Assembly (NCBI GenBank): GCA_030867875.1
Contig: JAOWCC010001368.1
Location: 1,302,001-1,366,000 of the forward strand
Length of the DNA stretch: 64,000 nucleotides
From: Actinernus sp. WN-2022
Taxonomy: Eukaryota > Cnidaria > Anthozoa > Actiniaria > Actinernidae
Direction: 5' to 3'
Part shown: positions 36,283 through 48,400 of the stretch, piece after piece
Numbering within the stretch: the first letter of the stretch is position 1
Layout: each line of letters starts with the position of its first letter
The notes under the pieces: model-generated
Database searches by the model: none
Told to the model about the DNA's origin: nothing
The model's input: the letters and a program-made list of their open reading frames with translations, nothing else
Translations under genes and position numbers: made by a program

Positions 36283-39200
36283 ATGGAGAGCGAGCAGGTG
36301 AAGAGAGCTCATCGGTATTTAGGAGGCACCTCGTTAGGCATTCAATTCGGTAAGTTAGTTCAGTAACAAACTGGTCGCAGTCCATTTATACGTCAGGAAA
36401 GACAATGTGCAAGGAATATCAACAGTGTGCAAAGGGTTGTATAACGTGTTTTGCATTCGACTCAAACTTATACAATTTGCCAGTAGACTGAGATTCGTGA
36501 CAGGAGTATATTCTACTAATTAGATGGACTTGAATTGCATTTTTGCCGCTTCACCCTAAGTATTTGTGTGATACCGACGGTTTGCGGATCTGGACCGGCC
36601 AATCTCTTACTATCTGTTTTAGAGAATATAGGAATTTACACGAGAATACTAAGCATGGCTGGGTGCGGTCGATCATCGGATGTACAGTATGATTAATGCG
36701 ATATTTAGGTTTTATCGCATCCTATAATCCCGCTATCTCTCTCTCTGCATAATTCGACTTCCCAAATTGTTTACTAAGAATTTATTTTATTGTATTTTTA
36801 TCTTGATAGAAAATCGCATAAAGTTTAGATATTTAAGTTGTTTTAAAAGCGCGTATTCAGTTGTTTAACTTGCGATAAACCTCACGGTACCTCACGGTTT
36901 ATTAGCTAATGCATTCTATCCAAGAAAGACAATCACGCCACTCAGCGGACAAAGTATGTAGTTGTTCTGATTTGTTTTATCTCAATATTTAGGACGTAAT
37001 CATTAGAAATAATCAGTGAACGCTTCCAAACCCTGTGGATTGTGTTAGTTGGCAGGTGGCCATATGAATGAATCAAGGGTTTGCTAGTCTTCCAAGTCGT
37101 GGAATCAAATCTCGTTGTACTATTGTCCCGGAGACGATCGACTGCATTAACGGCTTAGAGTTGTGATTCACTAACGCGTTGTTGGTTTCCAAGGCGTTGC
37201 ACGCAATGAACAGTGACTCCTTCAACTATTGAAGAACTGAATTGTTCGGTCACCGTATATTTCGTACAACATCAAAACACGTATTCAAAAACCACCACAA
37301 GGAAAATAGTACCAGAAACAACAATCAAAATTGAACGAAAAAAGTAATTTGCAAAAAAAACACCCAGAGAATTCGCCGCTGCATAGGTTACAAGTGATGA
37401 AGCGAGTACAAGGTAAGCAGTTTAGTTTTGCTGCTGAACTTTGATTTTATATTGACTATTTTTGTCAAATGTTGGCATTTTAGGTGTTTAGAAATAATGG
37501 CGCCATCTCCCGATTGTAGATACGATAATCGCACAGGTATGCGGTGTATTCTCGGCAGGTTTGGCACCATCTCAAGAAGTTGCACTCTTCAGTGTTTCCC
37601 CGCCAAATTCTACTGCGAGAGGATTCTCTCCCAGTAGCATTTGAGTCATCGAGGTATTCTCCAAGCTGTAGCCACAGTTAGTCAGTTTGTGTATCTTTTG
37701 AAAGGATAGCTTGTAAGTTAGCGTGCCTTGAAAACGAGTGGTCACCAGTATTTTTATAATTGTCAACGTGAATATATATATATATCACAGGTGTACGTAC
37801 AAAAATATTTCGCGCGCTTTTCTCTTTATTCAGTGTTGTCGGGCGCGGACATCGTGAGAGTCGCGGTTTTACTAGAGATGATGCCTGGCTTGCATTAAGA
37901 AAGGAAAAAAAAACTTGGAAAACTTTAGATGTTGACTACAGTAAGTTGAAAAGGCTCAGATTTGTCTGACTCGTGAAGATGCGATAATCGCTGTGCAAAC
38001 TGTTTTCTGATCCTACTTATACAGTTTATATTAAAAGTCCCGGATCATACGTAAATTTACTGTTTAGCCTTTCTACAATGATGTTAGAATTTCACAACCT
38101 TCCCAGTTCTACCACAGTTTAAGAGGGTTGAGCCCACCCGTTCCGATTTTAGCTACATCCTCTGAAACCCAGGGGATCTTACTGTCGACCATTTCTCTCT
38201 CCGTTACTATATATTGACTCAGTTCATTTTATGGTCATAATCGCTTAGCCGAGCGGTCAGTCGGATACAATTCTGGCGACACACTACTTGCAATCTTTCT
38301 GCAACAGATAAACGTTACACAGCGCTGTCTTTTTCTATTTCTGTCGAGGTTAAGTCTATATATGACGTGATGGCACGCTCGACTTCTACTGCTAAGCGTT
38401 GGTAACTCTTAAACTGACGTGTTGACATTATATGCAAGCTCCATCTTTTAGAAACGAAGTTCTAGTCTCTCGAGCGTTACCGTGTTTAATATTCAAGTCT
38501 CGCATTTGTCTGGAGATGCTTTGCTCCATCACAAATACAAGAAGCGTTTGTACAACTACTGACGCCGCTACTGGCCGACTGGTACTTAGGCTGAAAAAAC
38601 ACACACATCTCAGTGTGCTGTTTAGAACATCTTTGTTATTATTCGACCATGGATATGTATGTAGCGACGCCTTGTACTTTTATTTATCGTATTAACTTAG
38701 TTACCACCTTTTTTGGTTGCTTAGCACAGGGAGGACGCGGAAGTGCTTTTTGTGACCGTTAATGCTAAGGCATTTGTAATGAAATCGTGTTTGCTTTAGT
38801 CACTGAACAAGCCGTCAGTGCCTTGGTGGAGTCTTCAGAGTTTGTCTATACACAGGCCGTTTACCGTACATGACTAAAACATGTACCGCACCGCTGGTAT
38901 ACACCGCTTAACCGCACCTGTACTGTGGTTACTGGGGGATAATGTGAAAACAAAACGGTCTCGCCTTCTTTTGAGTCGAGCTGAAGAAGGGAACATTAAT
39001 ACACGAGACACTTGATAGAATATTGATCACTATTCTTGTGTAAACACGTCCATAGCAAATGATCTCTTCATATTCACAGATATAGGGCAGCTTCTGTCCG
39101 GCTCTCCCTTGTTCATCGAGGAGGTTCTTTACTTTTAATTTTCGTGGAGCCCAAAAGATAAATCTACTTTCATATTATATTCTCGCTCACATGTGGGATC

Positions 39201-42200
39201 ATTAATGTAGGCCATATATTAGTAGTATATCACACTTATAACGTACCGCTAAAATAACATTTATAGTATTAATTGGTTCAATGCGTCTATACCCGATATT
39301 GATCATGTGCTCTCCTCCCGCTTGTCTTGCATGCGTGACTGTTTCATCTTACTAACATTACTGTTCGTGCCTGGTTCGAATGCGTACTCTATTTAAACTT
39401 CACATGCAGTGACACCAGTATTTAGTCCCTTGTATGTTCTTTATGCATCTTGACAGGTCAACCAAGAAGCCGAAATAATATCAGTGGGTTTGTAGAACTA
39501 CAGGGCCTAATGTCAAAAGAGAAGCACCCAGATTTCGATTGTGGCGAATCAGAAGAAGACAACGAATTGACGCCGAGGAAAGGAAACTGCGTAAAAGATA
39601 CCTGTGAAAACAACGACGAGAAACAGGAACAGTTGACAACAACACAAGGGACAAGATCAAGCCCCCCTTCTCAATCTACGTGTAGTTATCAGACTGTAGT
39701 AGTGATTGAGTTGTGTGGTGACGACTCTGGACAAGAGAATGAAAAGAACCCACACGAAGAGTTGAACGACTGTGAACGTGATACAAATTCATGTTTTGTC
39801 GAGGCTCTACTAGAACGCGATAATAACTTGAGAAAACAAGAAACAATCGAAATTGCGAGGAGAACTTCAATAGAGAGCCAAGACAATGCCCTGGAACTAC
39901 AGAGCAGAGATTCTAAGTCATGTTCTTCAGACACGGACAGTGTATGCTGGGATATTAGGTATCTGTTCGAGACAGCAGACAGAAGTAGCACTGGAACGAG
40001 CTGCGAATTGGAACTTTACGGTGAAGAATCACTACAGGGCTTCCAAGACATTACAGAGGACTTAGATGGAGATGTGTGTAGAATTTGCCATTGCGGAAAT
40101 GAAAGTGAGGTGCTTATCAGTCCTTGTTTGTGTATGGGAACTGTACAATACGTGCATCACACTTGTTTGATGGACTGGCTACAGCGATGCGTGAAGACCA
40201 AATGTGAACTGTGTCTGTATCACCTGACTGTGAGCAGAAGGACAAAGCCACTGAAAAAGGTAAGGAACGACAAGGCTGCTGGGCCCGGTTCTTCAAAGCC
40301 CAATTAAGCTAATCCAGTATTAAGGGCAATCTTTAGTTCTATTTTCTGAGATATGAACTACTGATTTTGAATTAAAAAACATAGTTTGATGAGGAACGAG
40401 TCGTACCTTTTACTCGTAACCTTTAGAATAGAGAAAGACATCCGCTTTACCAAGAGAACCAGAATATCGGTTATAATTTAATCCATGCATGCATGGTTAA
40501 CGCTAATCGGGGTTCAAGGATCTGGTCACTCAGTGAATTTAGAAGACAGCTAAGGCCATGGCTTCAAAGTAATTTTATTACGTCAATTTTGAAATTATAA
40601 TTATGATGCCAGAAAGTTTTTATCAAACATGCGCCTTCAACACAAAATGTGGAGGTTTTGTAATCGCAGTAAATGTTCATAGCTTGCGCCAGTTGTTTTC
40701 CTTTTCATTGGCTTTCCACGGTTTATCGTGTTTTCATACAATCTCACCCCCTCCCCACTATCTGCACGAGACCTAGAACAGGCTAGTTTTCATAAAATGG
40801 AGGTGCCAGCCAGACAGACTTCAAACTACAGCTGAAACTAGACTGACAGCTGCCATAGCCTCCTTTTTAGGCGGGCGAACTTGCTTGTTTAATTGTAGAT
40901 GTCATTATAGAAAAAGGTTGTGAAGTCGTGTGTATCAAAGCATGTAACCGAGCATTAGTAACGAAGCTGAAACAATACGCATGCGCGACACGTGAATGAA
41001 ACTTGCGACAAAAACCTCGTACCCAGAGCTCATCTCCACAGAGATGTGGAGATGAGCTCTGGGTACCACAGGCTAACCATCCTCCCATTTTGTGTATTTG
41101 TTACTGATGTTTTAATAATCCATCATTTCTTAGCAAATTGTGAAATAAAATACCTTTTGACTTGATTCTGCTGTATGTGTATTTTATTTCACAATTTGCT
41201 AAGAAATGATGGATTATTAAAACATCAGTGACAAATACACAAAATGGGAGGATGGTTAGCCTGTGTGGGTACGAGACTGCGTCTGAGCATATCAAAGGGG
41301 CTATGTCATGGATACAAACAGTTAAATTTCCCACCATCAATGCTTGATTGAATGGATTTTCAATATTTTCCCTGGAGACTGTTTATATACACTGTTTGTT
41401 AGTTATTTTGCATATTTGCTTTGATTATAAGCATCCCACATGACCGAGAGGTTCGTTAGTTCATATCAAAATCGGTGGAAATAGCTGTTTCCGGCCCGGA
41501 ACGCGAATGTAAAGCCTATTACCGTGACACAGCCCCTTCAACATTGCGTATGAGCGTATCAACACGTCTGAGCGGCGTATCAACATTCTCACATTATTGT
41601 CCGTTTCGCTGCCCACGATGAGGTGGTGACGTAGAATATAACATAACTACGACATAACCGGCGCACGCTCTGATTGGCTATAAACTGAAAAGCGTATTTT
41701 ATTTAAAGTGCAAGTATAATGTCAAAAAAAATAATTTATATTGTACTATTGTGTTTGTTTCTCACAAAAAGGTATTAATCTTGCAAATTTTGTAACATTT
41801 CTGCCATTTAATCCCTAATTTTGGTTACTTTTCATGGATCCTGTGACGTCATAAGATGAATCAACTCCCTTCCTAGAGAAAACTACTACAATAAAATCCC
41901 GTAGGATTTTGTGACATCACAAGATGAATCAATCCCGCAATTCGGGGAGCGTTTATTCTAGTTGAATTTCTGATCCTGCCTCAAAGAAAACTAATTTAGA
42001 CAACTGAAGTATATTAGAAATAGAATTTGGGGCAAAAAGAGTTCATGTTGTTTTATTGGCTTACTTGCACTTTAAGCAATAGACCGCACATTTCCAGTCA
42101 ATGTGTTTACTGGCAAAATAAAGCACGCGGGATGTTGGGAGAACACTTGAAATGCTTGAAAATCACGTGCCTTATTCGCCAGTAAACACATTGAAATGTG

Positions 42201-43103
42201 TGGTCTATTGCTCTTATGATATAACTACGACACAACGCAAGCAGGCGTGCAGAGTTCTATAGGTTTACCGGCACAATAGACCATAGATCTTTTTGATTCT
42301 ATAAAGCTAATCAGAGCGCTCGTACTATTTGGGTTATATTATAAACTGTAATAAAAACATTCCAGTTATTTGAGAATACACTGACCTTATTCATGAAGGC
42401 ATCAAAGTGAGGCCAGTTGTCCCAGGAAGAGAAATGGTGGAAAATAACGTTCATTTCCTTGTAACACACAAGAACACAACAGTGCGGTACGACAGAAACT
42501 AACACATTTCTGACCGGTTTATATTTGTGATCTTTGGGACAACTAGCCTCGCTCTGATACCATTGTTACCAGTCTTCCCGCGCAGGCATGAGATATGAAT
42601 AAGGCTAAGACTTCTTTATTTGTTAAAAATAGAACACTGTACTTTGCGTAACTTCGTACCGAATACGACATTAGAAAATAGGTAGTGAAATGTGTCGGGT
42701 TTTCGTCTTTTTGTTTCTGTTTGTTCACCGTGGTGTATTTTGTTCTCAGTGGCGTCCACCCGGTCAGAAACCCACACCAATCATCTGGTTACTGACGTTC
42801 ATTATCGCACTGACACTTAACGTGGCGTCCATAGCTAAAGACGGCAGCCAGCAGTGTATCTCGAACCCTTGCATAATTTTCTATGTCGTGGGCGCACTTG
42901 GTGCTATGCTTGGGTTCGTGTTCTTCTACCACTGGCTCATCAAAAGCATTCAGTACGTTAAGAAATGGATGGCGCTCAACGAGGAGTGGACTCTGATTGG
43001 ACCTCTGAACCTCAGGAAGTTAGGTAACGCTAACTTGGCTGTGTCGAACAAGTCTTTAGAGAACCCAGCGAGAATACGGAACACTGAACTGCAGATGGTC
43101 TAG
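36283..43103 (+). CDS. MARCH-family membrane RING-CH E3 ubiquitin ligase, 3 exons
   Basis: Predicted membrane-bound E3 ligase that ubiquitinates transmembrane proteins and drives their endocytosis or turnover. Exons: 36283-36349 (ATG, 22 codons plus G), 39457-40259, 42750-43103 (stop). Splices are GT/AG and phases agree, giving 407 residues. Residues 1-about 225 are acidic, Ser/Glu-rich and probably disordered. The C4HC3 RING-CH begins Asp-Val-Cys-Arg-Ile-Cys-His-Cys, continues with Pro-Cys-Leu-Cys and Val-His-His-Thr-Cys-Leu, and ends Cys-Glu-Leu-Cys (40072-40217). Lys-Trp at the last junction matches human MARCH8 (Arg-Lys-Trp). The last exon codes two hydrophobic segments and Lys-Lys-Trp...Asn-Glu-Glu-Trp, as in MARCH4/9/11. 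Subgroup is therefore unsettled between 1/8 and 4/9/11. Exon 1 rests on its start, donor and phase only; a start at ATG 39510 is the alternative. The ORF read through past 40259 ends in a MITE fragment and is not the protein end. Confidence 0.83.
36350..39456. other. Intron 1 of the MARCH gene
   Basis: 3.1-kb intron between donor GTAAGT at 36350 and an acceptor CTTGACAG ending at 39456. I see no TIR element, array or RNA gene in it. A (TA)n-like run lies near 37770-37785. Short frames inside it lack domains. Confidence 0.5.
40267..40330. repeat. Diverged half of the GGTTGTTCAAAG-type palindrome
   Basis: GGGCCCGGTTCTTCAAAGCCC followed by AATTAAGCTAATCC matches one arm of the palindromic MITE at 57448-57567. 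It lies seven bases past the donor of MARCH exon 2 and supplies the stop codon if the exon is not spliced. Confidence 0.55.
41019..41066. repeat. Perfect 22-bp hairpin with GAGA loop
   Basis: GTACCCAGAGCTCATCTCCA (plus CA) at 41019-41040 is exactly repeated in reverse complement at 41045-41066, with a four-base loop GAGA. It abuts the larger palindrome to its right and is probably part of one compound MITE in MARCH intron 2. Confidence 0.8.
41067..41270. repeat. Long near-perfect palindrome, about 85-bp arms
   Basis: CACAGGCTAACCATCCTCCC through TTGTGAAATAAAATAC (about 41067-41152) is repeated as the reverse complement through CACAAAATGGGAGGATGGTT AGCCTGTG (ending about 41264), with few differences and a 25-base loop. 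It is non-coding. Open frames on the minus strand here are arm translations. Confidence 0.85.
41296..41537. mobile_element. TCAA-flanked MITE, copy 2 of the 27855 family
   Basis: 242 bp with ends AGGGGCTATGTCATGG and CCGTGACACAGCCCCT, flanked by TCAA on both sides. The body matches copy 1 (CAATGCTTGATTGAA, TTTTCCCTGGAGACTG, TTCCGGCCCGGAA). It lacks about 50 bp present after the left end of copy 1. Confidence 0.78.
42076..42211. repeat. Foldback MITE in MARCH intron 2
   Basis: GCAATAGACCGCACATTTC and CAATGTGTTTACTGGC on the left pair with GCCAGTAAACACATTGAAAT and GTGTGGTCTATTGC on the right. Length is 136 bp, non-coding. Confidence 0.78.
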
Positions 43104-43305
43104 AGACACAGTAATTGTAAAGTTACTGCAGATAGTCTAGACACCGAGAGTACTTGGCTAACTACATATAGTCCAGAAAGTAACTGTAAAGTAACTAGAT
43201 AGTCTATAAACACAGTAACTGTAAAGTAACTACAGATAGTCTGTAAACACAGTAACTGTAAAGCAACTACAGATAGTCTGGAGCAACCGGCACAACTGAT
43301 ATATA
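43080..43305 (+). repeat. About 43-bp minisatellite starting at the MARCH stop codon
   Basis: The unit is about CTGCAGATAGTCTAGA plus CACAGTAACTGTAAAGTAA and runs for about five degenerate copies. The first unit contains the last codons and the TAG stop at 43101-43103, so coding end and 3' UTR were built from the same repeat. Confidence 0.75.
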
Positions 43306-43464
43306 GTAAAGCAACTCCGTCTGTTTTAATACATTCTCCGACGTGGCACTGTTACCGTTTTTTCTCATACTCTCAAAACATGTAATACTTTCTTCGGTTC
43401 AGAGTTCATTATTTATTAACGCAAAGAATTGGGTCTTTTGCAGGAATGAAATCGCGTGGTTGTA

Positions 43465-43580
43465 CTGGACGGCAAAAATACCCGACTTTGTTTGTAAATG
43501 CTATTTTTCACCTCCAATCGATTGTCGATCTTTCTACAACTGCGTTCAGTTTTAGTGAAGATTGTTTGCCGTCCAGTAAA
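43465..43580. repeat. Possible small TIR element with TACTGGACGGCAAA ends
   Basis: TACTGGACGGCAAA near 43463 is reversed as TTTGCCGTCCAGTA near 43566. The 90 bp between has no recognisable content. The inverted pair may be chance extended by an old MITE; support is moderate. Confidence 0.4.
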
Positions 43581-43849
43581 GCCTTTCCCATCCAGCTGAT
43601 TCTGCGCCTGCACTTCCGGTCTGAAATAGCCAATCAGCGCCGTTTCTGTCGCATTGCCAGTAGTTCCATTTATCGGTTTGATTCTCCGCAAATTTCAAAC
43701 CGGCGGTGAAGTGTACTCAGAGAACATCGTCGAAATTGTTCATATTTTACTTTTTGAATGAAAACGTTACTTGGAGTTAACTTCTAAGGTTCTAGATATA
43801 CGGCCGAGAAACAATCCTTCGCGCGCTCCTGCAGACTCAGCTGGATGGG

Positions 43850-44325
43850 ATCGCGGGCTCAATTCATTGGTTATTAGTGATATATCAGCACGTGGCTGTT
43901 TCCAGTAAAGCATTACCCATGGGATCACGAGCTCAATTCATTGGTTATTGAAGTGATATATCAGCACGTGGCTGTTTCCTTGGTTATTGAAGTGATATAT
44001 CAGCACGTGACTGTTTTCAGTAAAGCCCTTCCCATGGGATCACGAGCTCAATTCATTGGTTATTGAAGTGATATATCAGCACGTGACTGTTTTCAGTAAA
44101 GCCTTTCCCATGGGATCACGAGCTCAATTCATTGGTTATTGAAGTGATATATCAGCACGTGACTGTTTTCAGTAAAGCCTTTCCCATGGGATCACGAGCT
44201 CAATTCATTGGTTATTTTAGTGATATATCAGCACGTGACTGTTTCCAGTAAAGCATAACCCATGCGATCGCGGGCTCAATTCATTGGTTATTGAAGTGAT
44301 ATATCAGCACGTGACTGTTTCCTGT
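43850..44325. repeat. About 76-bp tandem repeat, 6-7 copies
   Basis: The unit holds GGGATCACGAGCTCAATTCA, TTGGTTATTGAAGTGATATA and TCAGCACGTGACTGTTT, then AGTAAAGCCTTTCCCAT. Each copy has an E-box CACGTG. One copy near 43975 is internally shortened. It lies between the convergent MARCH and PEX2 genes. Confidence 0.85.
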
Positions 44326-45040
44326 AAAAGGACTATTGACATACTAGCTCCATGTTTCCTACTTTTTATTTGATGAGCACTTACTTAGGCCATATCATAT
44401 TGTTGTCATCCCAGACATTTCTAATCATCCCATTCGTGTTATAATACATGTCCTCTTTCGAAGCCACGCATCATAACTAGAGATGATATAGTAACATGTG
44501 GGTTCCTGCACATCATAAAAGGAACACACTAGAAACACACTATATCATGGCATGAAATACTTCAAATAAACACACTAGAAACGCACTCCTCAATGCTGAG
44601 TGTTCTTGTTCAACAAAGATTCGGCTCAAACTCCGAAAATCATGATTTAGAATATTTAATAACAAGAACGAAAAAAATAGGTATACATGTTCATGTTGTT
44701 TTGGTGTTAAAAATACCAAGAAAAAATATGAAGAGTTAAGTATTTTAAGTACGTTTTAAATATATGCATTCTCTAGTATAAAACTTATTTGTAAGAAGAA
44801 AAATAATATTTTGCAGAAAACGATAATAAAAATGTTACATTTATAAACTGATTAGTGTAGACGTGTTTACTGGTCACCTTAGGACCTGTGGGGGGAAGGG
44901 AGAGGATTGTGACAGCCGTTGGGTGGTACGGTAGGGAGAGTAACAAACACGGCAACAGTTACGAATCACATTTCTTTATTACTGTTTCTTACAAACTCGT
45001 AAACTTTCCACGAGCATGCGTACTGCTAAAGTTGACGTTA
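44326..45040. other. AT-rich spacer between convergent genes
   Basis: About 700 bp with no recognised gene, array or TIR element. Two similar AACACACTAGAAACACAC/GCAC segments sit near 44525 and 44570. The frame 44888-45172 runs into the next minisatellite and is rejected as a gene. Confidence 0.45.
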
Positions 45041-45046
45041 ACGTCA

Positions 45047-45165
45047 TGTCGTTACCATGGCGTTACATGTAGTTACCATGGCGTTACATGTAGTTACCAT
45101 GGCGTTACATGTAGTTACCATGGCGTTACATGTAGTTACCATGGCGTTACCATGTCGTTTCAAAC
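45047..45165. repeat. 22-bp minisatellite
   Basis: Five units of GTTACCATGGCGTTACATGTA(GT) run in tandem with almost no change. Each contains an NcoI-type CCATGG palindrome and an ATG, which makes a false coding frame. Confidence 0.9.
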
Positions 45166-45463
45166 AGTCTAGTCATGACCTCGGAGCCACCTCGATGTTA
45201 GTCCAAGTCGTGTGTCACATATGGCTACTGTAGTGTCGGCCCAACGGGTAAGGTGGCCTTGTTCTATCTCCACATCCTCACTTCACTGTTGCAGGAAAAA
45301 GAACCCAACTTTCCAAGCATTTCCTTTCGTGTGCACCTCAGCACAGTGAACTCGCCTGATGCTAGTTCGGTGTAATCATGTTGCGCACAATGGTTCTTGT
45401 TGTGCGCATGCTCGTACGAGGTTAGACAAACTGCTGACTGTCGGTGATAGGAATCACGTGACG

Positions 45464-48400
45464 TCATTTCACCTCCAGCGCCACTGTACATTCCACAGGG
45501 TTGACGTCATCACCCATAGATAGCCCACAATGAGGACACGGAAAGGTCGGGTCTGCAAGGCTGTTACCCTGGGTAGGGAGGGGTAGGGGAAAATTAAACT
45601 TGGCAAAACATAACCGGAAGAGATTTCTAATCTTATTCATGAAGTTTGTTTTCACTAACCCGCCGTCTACTGGTGTTAATCTACGTGTTTGTACAATGCG
45701 TGGATCATTGAAAAGCAATCGTAGAGTCCCAAGTGATTGGATGTTCATTTTAGAATTACAACTAAGGCTCATTGAGGGTGCGCCAAAACTAGAAGTCCAT
45801 AACCAGACGTGTCCATCTGGTATTGGGGTAGCGGCCCATCAGTTTACAGAGTAGTCTATTTTTAGAAATGCTAATCTCAAATTTCGCGGGGCAAAACAAT
45901 GGCGAACATTGGCTCAGACAGACAGACAGACAGACAGACAGAAATAGTTTATTGGAGTCGTATACATGGTGTACATAGACTTTTGTCCCAACAAAGAATT
46001 AAGTAGAACGCTAGCTATTTGGTGTTTTTACAATGATGATCTATCTCGTAAGTGCACTTACACGACTGTATTCACCTTACAAGTGTGCCTGGACAGGCAC
46101 AGATGTGGGAGTTAGGACTCCGTGGGGGGGGGGGGGGGGGGGTACTAATGTACACGGTGGCAAATGTTGGGCTTTTGACGACTGAAATTGAAGAGTTTGG
46201 AATTGAAATGAAAAGAAATGTATAGACTGATCATCTGTGCCTCTGCTAATGGATCTTGGGGTGATTTGAGAAAGTTCAAAGTGATTTTCAAGTCTTCAAG
46301 TGACTAGCGACAAGTATAAAAGTTTGAATCAATGACAATGAATGAAAACGGAACCGAAAATTCACATTCATTTCGCTGAAACAACTGGCCAGGAGCAACT
46401 GACATACAAGGACAAAATTACATCAAAGTCAGCCAAGTTTTATTTGATTGTTATGTTTTTAATCCATTGAAATCCTTGGAAACTCGGTCGCATGTGACCC
46501 GTTGCCGCGTGAGGCAGTTGATTCAAATCTTGTTCAAGTTGCCTGAAGAAAAAAATCCTTATTGCTTGTACTAAATTTAATAACTGGAATATCATTTCCA
46601 GCTGCGATAGTTGCGGTTCAGTTTTCGATTGTAAAGTTTATTCTTGGAGATGTATAACAGTTAGTGTCTTTCTAATAAAACAGCAAAGTGACAACTGTTT
46701 CATTGACATTGTTTGATTGTGTTTGATGAACTGCCTGAAATCAAACTTCGCTTTTTGCTAGTGTCCAGTGTACCAGAAATTGATTTTTTTCACGGATTAC
46801 AGCTATTTTTTCTCAGCTCCAGTCGATTATTAAGTCTTGCTTGGAGATTTGCCGGACTGTGCTTTTATCTGCCAACCGCAAATTTATACTTACAGGATTT
46901 CAAATTTTCACTCGAGCTGAAACTCAAAGAAGTAAACAAACTCGGTGCACTTGACTCTTGAGAGAACATCTGATTGTCTTTTTCAGTAAATTTCTTTGGT
47001 CATATTATAATCAAATAATAGCATAATTTGTACGTGATATTTATCACTCGCTGTATTTTATATGCCAAATATCACTACAAAAATCTGCGTTTATGAACCA
47101 AAAGGCAAAACGTAGCTTCGTTCTGTATACATCGCACGCTGCTGTAAACACGAAGTCTTATACAGATGAAACGGGAAAATAAAAGGTTACAAAGGAACCG
47201 CATGTTCTGGTTTACTATGGACTAATGCATACTAATGACCGTTCCTGGACATGTGGTGCTCACTAGTTCTTGCAAGTTATAAATGAGAAATAGCTGATCA
47301 TCAGAAGTTTCTACACTGCCTTGTCCGCCAAAATTTTGTCGCTTATATAATTAGCTGCACAATATTACAAACAAAGGAAATCGTTGTCTTAGCCAATCAG
47401 GTGCTGCTGATAAAATTTCGAAGAATATGATTGGCTGCGAGATGGCGGGAAAAGCTTTCTATAAATAGACTACTCTGTAAACTGATGGGCCAAACCCTTA
47501 GTGGGAGATGGACACTTCTGGTTATGGACTTCTGCCAAAACCGATTGTCCGGGACAAGTAAAAATCCGATGACTTGTCCGTTGGACAAGCACATTTATAA
47601 TTGCTTTCTGGTAACTTGCTTTTGGACAAACACTTTTGGGCTTCGGACAACAAAATTGTTCCTGATGGTTGTCCGAAGGACAAGTGGATCATAATTATTT
47701 TTATCTTACTCTGCAGTCTTCTGTTTCTTTATTCTTTCAGTACATCAGTCCTAGTGAAATGGAGGTGCATTAATCTAGAGAGGCCTGAGGCATGCTCCTC
47801 AATTTCTTTTTTGAAAATCTCTTCCTATTAAATGGCGTTTTCTGCATGTTGAGGCAAAAGTAAAAGGAACGAGACTAGTAATGAGAGCAACTTGTAAATC
47901 CGTTCTTATTGGCAACGCCCCTGCCGGTAATAAAAAAACGCATTCATGTCTCACTTCTCTTGCATGAGCTTTTTTTGGGTGAACAAGCGCTTGCAAGGGG
48001 AGCCAGGGTGGCGCAGTGGTTAAGTGCTTCGCCTCTCACCTCTGTGGCCCAGGTTTGATTTCCGGACGCGGCGCCATATGTGAGTTGAGTTTGTTGGTAT
48101 CTCACCCTTGCTCCGAGGGTTATTCTCCGGGTACTCCTGTTTTCCTCCCTCCTCAAAAACCAACCCAAATTCCAATTCTTGGGAGACCCAGTAACAGTTT
48201 CCTGTATCTTCGACGTAAAATAACCATTTATTTTATTTTATTATTATTTAAGAAACTCCTTTTGGTCCATTTTGCCTTGTTTTTTGGGGGAATATTGCCC
48301 CTCCCCCCCCCCCCCCCCCGGATTTCTAATGGTCCACCACAGGAGCATAACAGGCTCCTCTCCACCCCTTAAGATAACAGTAATAGCTAATCAATGATAA

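Noticed and set aside
39676..39991. Minus-strand proteins opposite MARCH exon 2
   Set aside because: They are shadows of the acidic coding exon on the other strand.
40260..40307. C-terminal residues of the MARCH protein read past 40259
   Set aside because: A GTAAGG donor lies at 40260 in phase 0 with the exon at 42750, and the read-through falls in a MITE fragment.
43416..43709. Two overlapping small proteins on opposite strands
   Set aside because: They lie in a small repeat, have no domain and no splice context.
45600..45772. Separate small gene extending the PEX2 last exon upstream
   Set aside because: The upstream part has no similarity to PEX2 and an acceptor at 45561 fits better.
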